Source: Planctomycetota bacterium
GTDB taxonomy: Bacteria > Planctomycetota > JAJSAM01 > JAJVHW01
Reading direction: 5' to 3'
Length of the DNA: 44,776 bases
Assembly: GCA_021414065.1 (NCBI GenBank)
Contig: JAIOPE010000105.1
Coordinates: 1 to 44,776, forward strand
Shown here piece by piece: positions 7,220-16,916 of this stretch. How positions within the stretch are numbered: the first letter of the stretch is position 1; each line of letters begins with the position of its first letter. The notes beneath the pieces are model-generated. The model did no database searches and was not told the origin of the DNA. It saw only the letters and a list, made by a program, of their open reading frames with translations. The translations under genes and the position numbers were made by a program.

Positions 7220-10200
7220 GCACGCGCGACAGCAATCCCCACATCCAAGACACGGTGGACCCGAAGTTCCGGGCGTGGGAGGAGTTCTATCGGAACCGCT
7301 GGCAGTACGACAAGGTGGTGCGCAGCACGCACGGCGTGAACTGCACGGGCTCCTGCTCGTGGCAGATCCACGTGAAGGACGGCATCGTCACGTGGGAGAT
7401 GCAGGGGCTCGATTACCCGCTGCTCTCCGGCGAGATCCCCGGATACGAGCCGCGCGGCTGCCAGCGCGGGATCTCGTTCTCCTGGTACCTCTACAGCCCG
7501 CTGCGCATCAAGTACCCGGCCATCCGCGGCGCACTGCTCGATTTGTGGCGCCAGGCGCGTGCGGAGCACGACGACCCGGTGGATGCCTGGAAGTCGATGG
7601 TGAACGATCCGGTGAAGCGCGCTCGGTGGCAGCGCGCCCGCGGCAAGGGCGGGTTCCGCCGTTGCGACTGGAAGACAGCGCTCGAAATCGCGTCGGCGTC
7701 GTGCGTCCACACGATCAAGCAGCACGGTCCCGACCGCATCGCCGGCTTCTCGCCGATCCCCGCGATGTCGATGGTGAGCTACGCCGCCGGCGCGCGGCTC
7801 ATGCAACTCATGGGCGGCATCAGTCTGTCGTTCTACGACTGGTACTGCGACCTCCCGAGCGCGTCGCCCGAGACGTGGGGCGAGCAGACCGACGTCAACG
7901 AGTCGGCCGACTGGTTCAACGCCAAGTTCCTCGCCGTCATGGGCAGCAACCTGAACATGACGCGCACGCCCGACTGCCACTTCGCGGCGGAGTCGCGGCA
8001 CAACGGCACGAAGATGGTCGTCTTCTCGCCCGACTTCAGCCAGGTGAGCAAGTACGCAGACGAGTGGATGCCGCTCAACGCCGGACAGGACGGCGCGTGG
8101 TGGATGGCAGTCAATCACGTCATCCTGAAAGAGTTCCACCACGAGAAGCAGACGCCCTTCTTCCTCGAGTACGTGAAGACGTACTCCGACTCGCCGTTCC
8201 TGGTCGAGTTGACGGCGAAGGACGGACACTACGAAGCCGGGCAACTCCTCCGCGCGGGGCGCGTCGCGCCGTACGCCGCCGAGGAGAACGGTGAGTGGAA
8301 GTTCCTCGTCTGGGACGCCAAGGATGCGCGCCCGAAGATGCCGATGGGCAGCGTCGGGCACCGCTGGGGCCAGGCGAAGGGCAAGTGGAACCTGCTCCGG
8401 AAGGACAGCCTCGACGGCAGCGAGATCGACCCGGCTCTCACGTTCATCGGTGCGGGCGACGGCGTGGCGAGCGTTCGACTCGACGACTTCGCGGGCGGCC
8501 GCTCGGTCCACCGCGAAGTCCCGATCCGGCGCCTCGCGCTTGCCGACGGCGGCGTGGTCACCGTCGCCACGGTCTACGACCTGATGATGGCGCAGTACGG
8601 TGTCTCCCGCGGGCTCGGCGGCGAGTACCCGAAGGACTACGACGACGAAGACGGCACGTTCACGCCCGCGTGGGGCGAGAAGTACACGGGCATCGACCGC
8701 GCCACGATCATCCGCTTCGCGCGGGAATGGGCCACGACCGCCGAACTCACGGGCGGCAAGTGCACCGTCATCATCGGCGCGGGCATCAACCACTGGTACC
8801 ACGCGAATCTGATGTACCGGGCGGCGATCCACGCGCTCGTGCTCTGCGGGTGCGTCGGCGTGAACGGCGGCGGTCTTGCTCACTACGTCGGCCAAGAGAA
8901 GCTCGCGCCGATGGAGCCGTGGTCGGCCATCGCGTTCGCGAAAGACTGGTACCCGCCCTCGCGCCTGCAGAACGCGCCGAGCTGGCACTACGTCCATTCG
9001 GACCAGTGGCGCTACGAGAAGAGCTTCCGCGACTACCACACGGTGCCGGAGTCGCAGCCCGAGGGGTCGATCGCAGAAGGACACACGATCGACGTGAACG
9101 TGCGCGCCGTGCGGAATGGCTGGCTGCCCTTCTATCCGCAGTTCACCGAGAGCTCGCTCGACCTGTGCGCCGAAGCGGAGACCGCCGGCGCGAAGGACGA
9201 GGCGGGTGTCGTTGCACACGTCGTGAAACGCTTGAAGGGCAAGGACCTCAAGTTCTCGATCGAGGACCCGGACGCCCCCGAGTGCTGGCCGCGCGTGTGG
9301 TTCATCTGGCGCGGCAACGCGCTGCTCTCGTCGGCGAAGGGTCACGAGTACTTCCTCGATCACTACCTCGGCACGCACACGAACAAGATCTCGAAGGACC
9401 TCGCGGAAGACGCAGTTCGCGAGGTGGTCTGGCGCGACGCACCGAAGGGGAAGATGGACCTCGTCGTGGACCTGAACTTCCGCATGGACACGTCGGCTCT
9501 CTACAGCGACCTCGTCCTGCCCGCAGCCACTTGGTACGAGAAGGACGATCTGAACTCGACCGACATGCACAGCTTCATTCACCCGCTCGCGGCCGCCGTG
9601 CCGCCGTGCTGGGAGGCGAAGAGCGACTGGGACATCTTCAAAGAGATCGCGAAGGAGTTCTCGAAGCAGGCCGCGCGGCACTTCCCGGCGAAGGTGAAGG
9701 ATGTCGTCGCCATTCCGCTCCAGCACGATACGCCGGCCGAGATCGCGCAACCGCAGATCCGCGACTGGCACCGCGGCGAGTGCGAGGCGATCCCCGGCAA
9801 GACCATGCCGAGCTTCAAGGTGGTCGAGCGCGAGTACGCCAAGGTCTACGAGCAGTACATCACGCTCGGTCCCTGCGTCCGGGCGAACGGACTCGGCGCG
9901 CACGGCACGAGCTACCGCGTGGACGACGTCTACGACGCGATGCTGAAGTCGCACCCGGCCCGGACGATGGACGGTGTCCGCCGCCCGTCGCTCGAGCTGG
10001 CGAAGGACGTCGCGAACGTCATCCTCCACATGGCCAGCGTGACGAACGGCGAGCTGGCCTGGCGCTCGTACAAGAACATGGAAGAGAAGGTCGGACTGCC
10101 GCTCGCCGACCTCGCCGAGCCGTACCGCGCAGTCCGAATGCAGCTCGCCGACCTGCAAACGCAGCCGCGGCGGCTCATCAACAGTCCGATGTGGTCGGGC

Positions 10201-10857
10201 CTCGTCTCGGGCGGCCGGGCCTACGCGCCGTTCACCTACAACCGCGAGCGCATGGTGCCGTGGCGCACGCTCACCGGCCGTCAGCACCTGTACCTCGACC
10301 ATCCGGGCTACATCCAGTTCGGCGAGCACCTGCCGACGTACAAGCCGAAGCCGCTGCCGATGCACTACTCCGACCTCGTCGTGTCGCGCGAAGAGGGGCC
10401 GACGCTTCAGCTCAACTACCTCACACCGCACGGCAAGTGGCACATCCACTCGACGTACGGGGACAACCAGCGGATGACGACGCTCTCGCGCGGATGCGAG
10501 CCGTTCTGGATCAGCGAGAAAGACGCCGCCAAGATCGACGTGCAGGACAACGACTGGGTCGAGGTACACAACGACCACGGTGTCGTCGTCACGCGCGCCG
10601 CGGTGTCGGCCCGCATTCCGCAGGGCATCTGCATCATCTACCACTCGCCCGAGCGGACGTACGGCGTGCCGAAGTCGCCGCTCCGCGGGAACCGGCGCGC
10701 CGGCGGACACAACAGCCTCATCCGCACGCGGCTCAAGCCGAACCTCATGGTCGGCGGCTACGGCCAGTTCACGTACCACTTCAACTACTGGGGCCCCGTC
10801 GGGTGCAACCGCGACACGCACATCCTCGTGCGCAAGCTCCCCAAGCTCGTCTGGTGA
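7216..10857 (+). CDS. narG: Respiratory nitrate reductase catalytic subunit NarG
   Basis: The 1213-residue protein reduces nitrate to nitrite at a molybdenum bis-MGD centre. Landmarks match E. coli NarG with a constant offset of ten: the FS0 [4Fe-4S] ligands H39, C43, C47 and C82 (H49/C53/C57/C92 in E. coli) and the molybdenum ligand D212 in Y-C-D-L-P (D222). Long stretches such as [14 protein letters not shown] and ESADW are nearly identical. There is no twin-arginine leader, so the enzyme faces the cytoplasm, unlike periplasmic nitrite oxidoreductases of Nitrospira or anammox bacteria. Length is close to the family norm (about 1200-1250). A GGAGG lies 10 bases before the start but is buried in the palindrome GGAGGCCTCC, consistent with dependence on translation of narC. 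Confidence 0.97.
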   Translation: MSTRDSNPHIQDTVDPKFRAWEEFYRNRWQYDKVVRSTHGVNCTGSCSWQIHVKDGIVTWEMQGLDYPLLSGEIPGYEPRGCQRGISFSWYLYSPLRIKYPAIRGALLDLWRQARAEHDDPVDAWKSMVNDPVKRARWQRARGKGGFRRCDWKTALEIASASCVHTIKQHGPDRIAGFSPIPAMSMVSYAAGARLMQLMGGISLSFYDWYCDLPSASPETWGEQTDVNESADWFNAKFLAVMGSNLNMTRTPDCHFAAESRHNGTKMVVFSPDFSQVSKYADEWMPLNAGQDGAWWMAVNHVILKEFHHEKQTPFFLEYVKTYSDSPFLVELTAKDGHYEAGQLLRAGRVAPYAAEENGEWKFLVWDAKDARPKMPMGSVGHRWGQAKGKWNLLRKDSLDGSEIDPALTFIGAGDGVASVRLDDFAGGRSVHREVPIRRLALADGGVVTVATVYDLMMAQYGVSRGLGGEYPKDYDDEDGTFTPAWGEKYTGIDRATIIRFAREWATTAELTGGKCTVIIGAGINHWYHANLMYRAAIHALVLCGCVGVNGGGLAHYVGQEKLAPMEPWSAIAFAKDWYPPSRLQNAPSWHYVHSDQWRYEKSFRDYHTVPESQPEGSIAEGHTIDVNVRAVRNGWLPFYPQFTESSLDLCAEAETAGAKDEAGVVAHVVKRLKGKDLKFSIEDPDAPECWPRVWFIWRGNALLSSAKGHEYFLDHYLGTHTNKISKDLAEDAVREVVWRDAPKGKMDLVVDLNFRMDTSALYSDLVLPAATWYEKDDLNSTDMHSFIHPLAAAVPPCWEAKSDWDIFKEIAKEFSKQAARHFPAKVKDVVAIPLQHDTPAEIAQPQIRDWHRGECEAIPGKTMPSFKVVEREYAKVYEQYITLGPCVRANGLGAHGTSYRVDDVYDAMLKSHPARTMDGVRRPSLELAKDVANVILHMASVTNGELAWRSYKNMEEKVGLPLADLAEPYRAVRMQLADLQTQPRRLINSPMWSGLVSGGRAYAPFTYNRERMVPWRTLTGRQHLYLDHPGYIQFGEHLPTYKPKPLPMHYSDLVVSREEGPTLQLNYLTPHGKWHIHSTYGDNQRMTTLSRGCEPFWISEKDAAKIDVQDNDWVEVHNDHGVVVTRAAVSARIPQGICIIYHSPERTYGVPKSPLRGNRRAGGHNSLIRTRLKPNLMVGGYGQFTYHFNYWGPVGCNRDTHILVRKLPKLVW

Positions 10858-10870
10858 AAGGAGACCTCCC

Positions 10871-12361
10871 ATGGACGTCCGCTCGCAGATCGGGATGGTC
10901 TTCCACCTCGACAAGTGCATTGGGTGCCACACGTGCTCCATCGCGTGCAAGAACGTGTGGACCGATCGGCCCGGCACGGAATACATGTGGTGGAACAACG
11001 TCGAGACGAAGCCGGGCACCGGCTATCCGACGCGTTGGGAAGATCAGAAGGCCTTCAAGGGCGGCTGGGAAACCGACGGCAAGTCGCTGCAACTGAAGAG
11101 CACGAGCAAAGCTCGGATCATCCCGAACATCTTCCACAGCCCGTCCATGCCGAGCATGGACGACTACTACGAGCCGTGGACGTACCGCTACTCGGATCTG
11201 TTCACCGCCCCCGAGGGCGACGACCAGCCGACCGCCGTGCCCATCTCGATGGTCACCGGCGAGCCGATCGCAATCGAGTCCGGTCCGAACTTCGACGACG
11301 ACCTCGGCGGGTCGGCCGTCTATGCGAGGAACGACCCGAACCTCGAAGCGCTCTCGCCGGATCAGCGCGAGCAGATGTTCGCGATCGAACGCCTCGTCTT
11401 CTTCTACCTCCCGCGCATCTGCAATCACTGCCTCAACCCGGCGTGCGTCGCGGCGTGCCCCTCGGGCGCGCTCTACAAGCGCGGCGAAGACGGCATCGTA
11501 CTCGTCAATCAGCAGCGGTGCCGCGCCTGGCGCGCTTGCGTTGCGGCCTGTCCTTACAAGAAGGTCTTCTACAACTGGAACACGGGCAAGTCGGAGAAGT
11601 GCATCCTGTGCTACCCGCGACTCGAGACGGGCCAGGCGCCGGCGTGCTTCCACTCGTGCGTGGGCCGCATCCGCTACCTCGGGAACGTCCTCTACGACGC
11701 CGACCGTCTCACCGAGATCGCGAAGCTCCCGGACCACGAACTGGTCGAAGCGCAGCGCTCCATCCTGCTCGATCCGAACGACCCTGCGGTGATCGAAGGC
11801 GCACGGAGGAACGGCATCCACGAGTCGGTGATCGACTCCGCCCGGCGCTCGCCGCTCTGGAAGTTCGTGAAGGTCTGGAAGATCGCGCTCCCGCCCCACA
11901 TCGAATACCGCACGTTCCCGATGCTGTTCTATGTCCCCCCGCTCCTGCCGGTCATGTCCACGAACGTCGGCGGCAAGGTCAAGAGCGACCTCGACGCGCT
12001 GTTCGCCGACACAGAGAAGGGCCGCGCCCCGATGGAGTACATGGGGAAGCTCTTCGCCGCCGGCAACGAGGGCAAGCTGCGCTATGCGCTGAAGAAGCAG
12101 ATGGCGGTTCGCATCGCGCGGCGCCACCTGACCGTCGGCGACGTCACGAAGGAGGAGGCGGAACGCGCTCTGGCGCAAGCCGACTGCACGTGGGACGAAG
12201 CCGACGCCATCTACCGCCTCACGGCGCTCGCGAACTTCGACGACCGCTTCGTCATCCCGCCGTCGCAGCGCGAGATGGCGATCGAGATGCTCGAGGATCC
12301 GCACGAGCACCGGTCCACCGCCGGCTTCGGGTTCCGTGACGCACCGACGCGGGGGGCGTGA
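10871..12361 (+). CDS. narH: Nitrate reductase iron-sulfur subunit NarH
   Basis: A 496-residue electron-transfer subunit that links the NarI hemes to NarG through four clusters. The cysteine groups are complete: C16-I-G-C-H-T-C-x3-C, then C-N-H-C-L-N-P-A-C-x3-C-P-S-G-A, then C217-R-A-W220-R-A-C223-x3-C-P-Y-K-K, and C-I-L-C-x-P-R-L-E-T-G. The tryptophan W220 in place of a cysteine is the NarH hallmark that makes one centre a [3Fe-4S] cluster. The AAAGGAG ribosome site is 8 bases before the ATG. It sits 13 bases after narG and directly abuts narJ (the next ATG follows the stop). It is expected on the cytoplasmic face with NarG. Confidence 0.97.
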   Translation: MDVRSQIGMVFHLDKCIGCHTCSIACKNVWTDRPGTEYMWWNNVETKPGTGYPTRWEDQKAFKGGWETDGKSLQLKSTSKARIIPNIFHSPSMPSMDDYYEPWTYRYSDLFTAPEGDDQPTAVPISMVTGEPIAIESGPNFDDDLGGSAVYARNDPNLEALSPDQREQMFAIERLVFFYLPRICNHCLNPACVAACPSGALYKRGEDGIVLVNQQRCRAWRACVAACPYKKVFYNWNTGKSEKCILCYPRLETGQAPACFHSCVGRIRYLGNVLYDADRLTEIAKLPDHELVEAQRSILLDPNDPAVIEGARRNGIHESVIDSARRSPLWKFVKVWKIALPPHIEYRTFPMLFYVPPLLPVMSTNVGGKVKSDLDALFADTEKGRAPMEYMGKLFAAGNEGKLRYALKKQMAVRIARRHLTVGDVTKEEAERALAQADCTWDEADAIYRLTALANFDDRFVIPPSQREMAIEMLEDPHEHRSTAGFGFRDAPTRGA

Positions 12362-12919
12362 ATGCGCCCCTCGGTCGCTGCACACGATGCGCTTGCGGAG
12401 TTGCTCGAGTACCCGCGCGACGGCCACGCCGCGCGAGGCCGAGCCCTGGCGAGCATCGTCTCCGGTGAGGTTCCGGAAGCGGGCGCCGACCTGGAGCCAT
12501 ACATCGCGTTCCTCGAGGCCAACGACCTCGGTGAGTGCGAGGAGTTGTACGTGCGCACCTTCGACGGAAACGCCGAGCGCGCGCTCGAAGTCGGATGGCA
12601 GGTCTTTGGCGAACAGTACGCCCGCGGCGCGTTCCTGGTCCGGCTCCGCGAGGAGATGCGGATCGCAGGTGTGGCGGAGACGACGGAACTGCCGGACCAC
12701 ATGACACAGGTTCTGCGTCTTCTCGGGCGGATCGCGCCCGAGAAGGCGCTCGTCCTGACCGAAGCGACAGTGATCCCGTCGATCAAGCGCGTTCTCGCCG
12801 ACCTCGGCGCGTCGCACCCGTTCAGCGGCGTACTCGAAGCGGTCGCGAAGACGGTCCGGAGCCACGGTGCGGTCGAGTCCGCGGCCGGTGCTCCCGCCGC
12901 AGGAGGCATCGCACCATGA
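12362..12919 (+). CDS. narJ: Nitrate reductase assembly chaperone NarJ
   Basis: A 185-residue TorD/NarJ-family chaperone, not part of the final enzyme, that holds NarG for insertion of the molybdenum cofactor and FS0 cluster before attachment to NarI. The family signature is visible as E-L-P-D-H-M-T-Q-V-L-R-L-L near residue 112, after an all-helical N-terminus with L-L-E-Y-P at the start and C-E-E-L-Y-V-R-T-F-D near 60. It is somewhat shorter than E. coli NarJ (236), as is common outside proteobacteria. The gene starts at the base after the narH stop and its TGA overlaps the narI ATG, so its dose is tied to that of the subunits. Confidence 0.93.
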   Translation: MRPSVAAHDALAELLEYPRDGHAARGRALASIVSGEVPEAGADLEPYIAFLEANDLGECEELYVRTFDGNAERALEVGWQVFGEQYARGAFLVRLREEMRIAGVAETTELPDHMTQVLRLLGRIAPEKALVLTEATVIPSIKRVLADLGASHPFSGVLEAVAKTVRSHGAVESAAGAPAAGGIAP

Positions 12920-13614
12920 ACCAGGGGTTCCAGTTCTTCCTCTTCGGCGTGCTGCCGTACCTGGCGCTCGCCATCTTCTTCCTCGTGACGATCCAGAGGT
13001 ACCGCCAGGAGAAGTTCAGCTACTCGAGCCTCTCGTCGCAACTGCTCGAGAACAAGAAGCACTTCTGGGGCACGGTGCCCTTCCACTACGGCATTCTGCT
13101 CGTGCTGGCCGGGCACGTCGTCGCCTTCCTGATTCCCCGCGCCGTGCTCGCGTGGAATGGCACGCCGTGGCGACTCTACGTGCTCGAATCGACCGCGCTC
13201 GCGTGCGGCCTGCTCACGTTCTTCGGGCTCGTCAACGTGATCGTGCGGCGGCTGACGGATGCGAAGACCCGCAAAGTCACGACGCCTTCCGACTGGATCA
13301 TCTACCTGCTCCTCGCGGTCCAAGTTACGAGCGGGATACTCGTCGCATACCTGCACGGGTGGGGCTCGTCGTGGTTCGCGTCCACCGTGACGCCGTGGCT
13401 CTGGTCGCTCGTGCAACTCGCCCCGGAGCCCGCGCGCCTCGAGACGCTCCCGCTCCTGGCGAAGGTCCACATCGTCAACGCGTGGGTACTGATCGGGTTC
13501 TTCCCCTTCACGCGTCTGGTCCACGTGCTGGTCGTCCCGAACCCGTACCTGTGGCGCAAGCCGCAGTTGGTCGTGTGGAACCGCCCTGCGCCGTCGTCGC
13601 GAACGGAGGTGTGA
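12916..13614 (+). CDS. narI: Nitrate reductase cytochrome b subunit NarI
   Basis: A 232-residue membrane anchor with five membrane helices that oxidises (mena)quinol and passes electrons to NarH. The four heme-b histidines are present at the expected places: H57 and H67 in the second helix (F-H-Y-G-I then A-G-H-V-V) and H185 and H203 in the last (K-V-H-I-V-N and L-V-H-V-L), matching H56/H66/H187/H205 of E. coli. The N-terminal half contains F-F-L-F-G-V-L-P-Y. Start ATG overlaps the narJ stop as ATGA. The next gene begins three bases after its stop. Confidence 0.96.
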   Translation: MNQGFQFFLFGVLPYLALAIFFLVTIQRYRQEKFSYSSLSSQLLENKKHFWGTVPFHYGILLVLAGHVVAFLIPRAVLAWNGTPWRLYVLESTALACGLLTFFGLVNVIVRRLTDAKTRKVTTPSDWIIYLLLAVQVTSGILVAYLHGWGSSWFASTVTPWLWSLVQLAPEPARLETLPLLAKVHIVNAWVLIGFFPFTRLVHVLVVPNPYLWRKPQLVVWNRPAPSSRTEV

Positions 13615-13617
13615 GCC

Positions 13618-14886
13618 ATGTCGGGCATGATCGAAAGGACACGCGCCTTCCTGAAGTCGGGCCACCCGGGGACGCTCTTCACGTCGCTGCTCTACTTCGA
13701 CTTCTGCTTCGCAGTGTGGGTGTTGAACGGCGCGATGGCTCCGTACATCGCGCAGGAGTTCAACCTGTCGCCGTCGGAGAAGGGCTTCATGGTCTCCGTG
13801 CCGGTGATTGCCGGCGCGTTCATGCGCTTCCCCCTCGGACTCCTGTCGCAGTACATCGGCCGGAAGAACGCCGCCCAGGTCGAGATGGGCATGATCTGCA
13901 TCGGGCTGGCGTTCGGATACCTGTTCGTCGATACGTACGCCGGAGTGCTCGCGATGGGCGTGATGCTCGGCATCGCCGGTGCGAGCTTCGGCGTGGCGCT
14001 TTCGCTCGGATCCGGCTGGTTCCCGCCCAAGTACAAGGGACTGGCGATGGGGATCGCAGGGGCCGGCAACTCGGGCGCGGTGCTCGCAGTGCTCTTCGCG
14101 CCGCCGCTCGCCCAGGCGTACGGATGGAAGTCCGTCTACGGCCTCGCGATCCTCCCGATCGTGCTCGCGATGGTGCTGCTCCAGATCTTTGCGAAGGAAC
14201 CGCCGGACCGCGAGCACAAGTCGTTGAGGGACTACCTGAAGATCCTCGTGGACCGCGACGCGTGGGTCTTCAACCTCATGTACATGCTGACGTTCGGGGG
14301 CTACATCGGACTCACGAGCTTCCTGCCCACGCTCTTCCACGACCAGTACGCGATCCCGAAGGAGAGCGTCGGCAAGTACTCGGCCGTGATCATCGTGATG
14401 GCGAGTTTCCTGCGCATCATCGGCGGGTGGATGGCCGACCGCGTGGGCGGGCTGCGTCTGCTCTACGGTCTCGGCTTCGTGATCGTAGGCGCCACGGCAC
14501 TCGCCGCGCTCCTCCCAGCGAACCCGTGGATCATGGTCGCGATCCTCGTCGTGTGCTTCTCGGCCATGGGCGCGGGGAACGGCGCGGTGTTTCAACTCGT
14601 GCCGCTTCGGTTCCGGACCACGACGGCCGTCGCAGGCAGTCTGATCGGCGAGATCGGCGCACTCGCGGGCGGCATGCTTCCGAACGCGATGGGCATGGGC
14701 AAGCAGCACCTCGGCAGCTTCGCGCCAGGCTTCCTCTCCGGAACGGTGCTGGCGGTCCTTGTGATCGTCGCGCTCGTTCTCGTGGCCAAGAAGTGGACCA
14801 CGACGTGGGTCGGCGAAGGCGGACGCGCGAAGGACTACGACGATGACGTTGCGACCACCGCACCGTCCACAGGGAGAGTCTCATGA
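13618..14886 (+). CDS. narK: NarK-type nitrate/nitrite transporter (NarK1-like, proton symporter type)
   Basis: A 422-residue major facilitator protein with about 12 helices. The nitrate signature is in the fifth helix region (G-A-S-F-G-V-A-L followed by W-F-P-P-K-Y-K-G-L-A-M-G-I-A-G-A-G-N-S-G), and the second signature G-A-G-N-G-A-V-F-Q-L-V-P lies near residue 320. R70-P-like residues in M-R-F-P-L-G-L-L fit the substrate-binding arginine of NarK/NrtP proteins. This shorter type, without the W-x-P-E-D-x-x-F-W N-terminus, usually imports nitrate with protons and starts nitrate respiration. A GGAGGTG lies before the ATG. Its stop overlaps the start of the second transporter. Subtype assignment is by pattern only. 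Confidence 0.9.
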   Translation: MSGMIERTRAFLKSGHPGTLFTSLLYFDFCFAVWVLNGAMAPYIAQEFNLSPSEKGFMVSVPVIAGAFMRFPLGLLSQYIGRKNAAQVEMGMICIGLAFGYLFVDTYAGVLAMGVMLGIAGASFGVALSLGSGWFPPKYKGLAMGIAGAGNSGAVLAVLFAPPLAQAYGWKSVYGLAILPIVLAMVLLQIFAKEPPDREHKSLRDYLKILVDRDAWVFNLMYMLTFGGYIGLTSFLPTLFHDQYAIPKESVGKYSAVIIVMASFLRIIGGWMADRVGGLRLLYGLGFVIVGATALAALLPANPWIMVAILVVCFSAMGAGNGAVFQLVPLRFRTTTAVAGSLIGEIGALAGGMLPNAMGMGKQHLGSFAPGFLSGTVLAVLVIVALVLVAKKWTTTWVGEGGRAKDYDDDVATTAPSTGRVS

Positions 14887-16241
14887 GCGCTGAATCTGCG
14901 CCCGGACCAATTGCGCGTCGTGGCTGGCTGGAGAAGTGGACCCCCGAGGACCCCGAGTTCTGGCGCACGACCGGCAGCAAGATCGCGTGGCGCACGCTCT
15001 GGCTCACGACCATCAGTCTGATCCTGTCGTTCGCGTCGTGGTTCACGATGTCGGCCGTGGTCGTGCGGTTGCCGAACGTGGGCTTCAAGTTCGACACCGG
15101 TCAGCTCTTCTGGCTCGCGGCGATGCCAGGGCTCGCCGGCGGCACGCTGCGCCTGCTGCACACATTCCTCGTCCCGATCTTCGGCACGCGCGCGGTCATC
15201 GGCACCGCGACGCTGCTGAAGCTCATCCCGTGCATCGGCCTCGCGATCGCCGTGGCGAACCCGACCACGCCGTTCTGGATGTTCATGCTGCTCGCGTTCC
15301 TCGCGGGCATGGGCGGAGGCGACTTCTCGTCGTACATGCCGAGCACCAGTCTCTTCTTCCCGAAGCGCCTCCAGGGCGCGGCGCTCGGCATCCAGGCGGG
15401 CATCGGGAACTTCGGCGTGTCGATCGCGCAGTTCGTCACGCCGTGGATCATCGGACTCGCTGCGTTCAGCGGCGCGGCGCAGACGTTCACGAAGGGCGAC
15501 GTCCACAAGCCGATGGCCCTCCAGAACGCGTTCTGGGTGTACGTGCCGCTGCTGCTCGTCCTCGGTGTCGCGTGCTTCGTCTGGCTCCGGAGCGTTCCGG
15601 TGCGCGTTTCGTTCAAAGACCAGCTCGACATCTTCAAGAGCAAGCACACGTGGTTCTGCACCATCACGTACCTGATGACGTTCGGCTCGTTCTCGGGCCT
15701 GGCGGCAGCGTTTCCGCTGCTCATCAAGATGGTCTACGGGAAGTTCCCCGACGCTCCGGACCCGCTTGCATGGGCGTTCTACGGACCGCTCATCGGCTCT
15801 GCGAGTCGCGTGATCTTCGGCTTCGTCGCCGACAAGACCGGCGGCGCGATCCTCACGCACATCTGTGGACTCGCGCTCATCGGCCTCTCGAGTGCGCTCG
15901 TGATGACGGGTTCGCTGACGCCGGAGTCCACTGCGAGCTTCCCGCTGTTCGTCACGCTCATGCTCTCGATCTTCTTCTTCACGGGGGTCGGCAACGCCGC
16001 GACGTTCCGCCAGTACCCAGTGATCTTCTCGCACTCGCCGCGGCAGGGCGCAGGCGTGCTCGGGTTCACCGGCGCCATCGCGGCGTACGGTCCGTTCCTC
16101 GTGGCGACCCTCATCGGCACGTCGATCTCGAACACCGGATCGGCGGGGTCCTTCTTCATCGGAGCCATTGCGTTCTACGTGGTCGCGACCGCCATCAACT
16201 GGTGGTACTACACGCGGAAGGGAGCGGAGAAGCCATGCTGA
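14883..16241 (+). CDS. narK: NarK-type nitrate/nitrite transporter (NarK2-like, antiporter type)
   Basis: A 452-residue major facilitator protein with the longer N-terminus typical of E. coli NarK: W-T-P-E-D-P-E-F-W-x-x-T-G-x-x-I-A-W-R-T-L-W, then a first helix with F-A-S-W-F-T-M-S-A-V-V. The nitrate signatures read G-M-G-G-G-D-F-S-S-Y-M-P-S-T-S and G-V-G-N-A-A-T-F-R-Q-Y-P. This type generally exchanges external nitrate for cytoplasmic nitrite, fitting a cytoplasmic NarG. A tandem pair of the two types after narI also occurs in Thermus. ATG overlaps the upstream stop (ATGA). Its own last seven bases contain the actA start, which ties nitrate respiration genes to the act genes. Confidence 0.92.
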   Translation: MSAESAPGPIARRGWLEKWTPEDPEFWRTTGSKIAWRTLWLTTISLILSFASWFTMSAVVVRLPNVGFKFDTGQLFWLAAMPGLAGGTLRLLHTFLVPIFGTRAVIGTATLLKLIPCIGLAIAVANPTTPFWMFMLLAFLAGMGGGDFSSYMPSTSLFFPKRLQGAALGIQAGIGNFGVSIAQFVTPWIIGLAAFSGAAQTFTKGDVHKPMALQNAFWVYVPLLLVLGVACFVWLRSVPVRVSFKDQLDIFKSKHTWFCTITYLMTFGSFSGLAAAFPLLIKMVYGKFPDAPDPLAWAFYGPLIGSASRVIFGFVADKTGGAILTHICGLALIGLSSALVMTGSLTPESTASFPLFVTLMLSIFFFTGVGNAATFRQYPVIFSHSPRQGAGVLGFTGAIAAYGPFLVATLIGTSISNTGSAGSFFIGAIAFYVVATAINWWYYTRKGAEKPC

Positions 16242-16909
16242 TGCGCTCCGGCCCCATCGCTCTCGGCGGCGCGGTGCTCGTGCTCGGCGGGGCTGCCGTG
16301 CTCGGCGAGGCGAATGCTCATCTTCCCGGCAACCAGCAGGGGTACCAGCCGGACCAGCCGATCCGCTACTCCCACCGGATGCATGCGGGCGAGATGCAGA
16401 TGGACTGTCGTTACTGCCACTTCGCCGCCGAGACGGGCCGCCACGCCGGCGTTCCGCCGGCGCAGGTCTGCATGAACTGCCACGGGCAGGTCACGGCGGG
16501 TGCCGACGTCCTTCTCGCCGAGCGCAAGGCGGCGCTCGACGAGAAGCGGGACCCGCGCCGCATCGTGTCGGACCGGCTGCGCCCTCTCTACGACGCGCTT
16601 GCGATCGGCGACGACGGCAAGCCCGATTCGAGCCGCACGCCACGGCCGATCGCGTGGGTCCGGATCCACGATCTCCCCGACTTTGTCGCATTCGACCACT
16701 CGGTCCACGTCACGCGCGGGGTTGCCTGCCAAGCGTGCCACGGTCCGGTGGAAGCGATGGAGCAGGTGCGTCAGGAGGCGCCGCTCACGATGGGCTGGTG
16801 CGTCGAGTGCCACCGTGCGAACGGAAGAGAGGGCGGCGTGGCGATCCCGCCGGTCGCTGCTCGTGCGCCGGATCACGTGTCCGTCGATTGCGCGGCCTGT
16901 CACTACTGA
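16235..16909 (+). CDS. actA: Alternative complex III pentaheme cytochrome c subunit ActA
   Basis: A 224-residue periplasmic or membrane-bound cytochrome with one N-terminal hydrophobic segment (about residues 5-28). It has exactly five C-x-x-C-H sites: C58, C79, C165, C189 and C219. The first part matches the ActA pattern N-Q-x-G-Y-x-P-x-Q-P-I-x-Y-S-H-x-x-H-A-G. ActA collects electrons from the membrane subunits of the quinol:cytochrome c oxidoreductase. The ATG at 16235 has a GGAG five bases before it and overlaps narK by seven bases; the in-frame ATG at 16241 is an alternative that would overlap by one base. Either way it is translationally coupled to the nar genes. ActB follows after seven bases. 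Confidence 0.93.
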   Translation: MLMRSGPIALGGAVLVLGGAAVLGEANAHLPGNQQGYQPDQPIRYSHRMHAGEMQMDCRYCHFAAETGRHAGVPPAQVCMNCHGQVTAGADVLLAERKAALDEKRDPRRIVSDRLRPLYDALAIGDDGKPDSSRTPRPIAWVRIHDLPDFVAFDHSVHVTRGVACQACHGPVEAMEQVRQEAPLTMGWCVECHRANGREGGVAIPPVAARAPDHVSVDCAACHY

Positions 16910-16916
16910 GGGCAAG

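Noticed and set aside
7216..10857. Nitrite oxidoreductase (NxrA) instead of NarG
   Set aside because: No Tat leader, residues match E. coli NarG throughout with a constant numbering offset, and narJ/narI/narK follow.
6649..11019. A very long minus-strand open frame (1456 codons) across narC-narH
   Set aside because: It lies opposite narG and narH, whose full catalytic motifs are on the plus strand; its product is arginine/valine-rich low-complexity, typical of antisense frames in GC-rich genes.
12211..14709. Minus-strand frame of 832 codons across narJ-narI-narK
   Set aside because: Antisense to three well-supported genes; the composition is low-complexity and charged.
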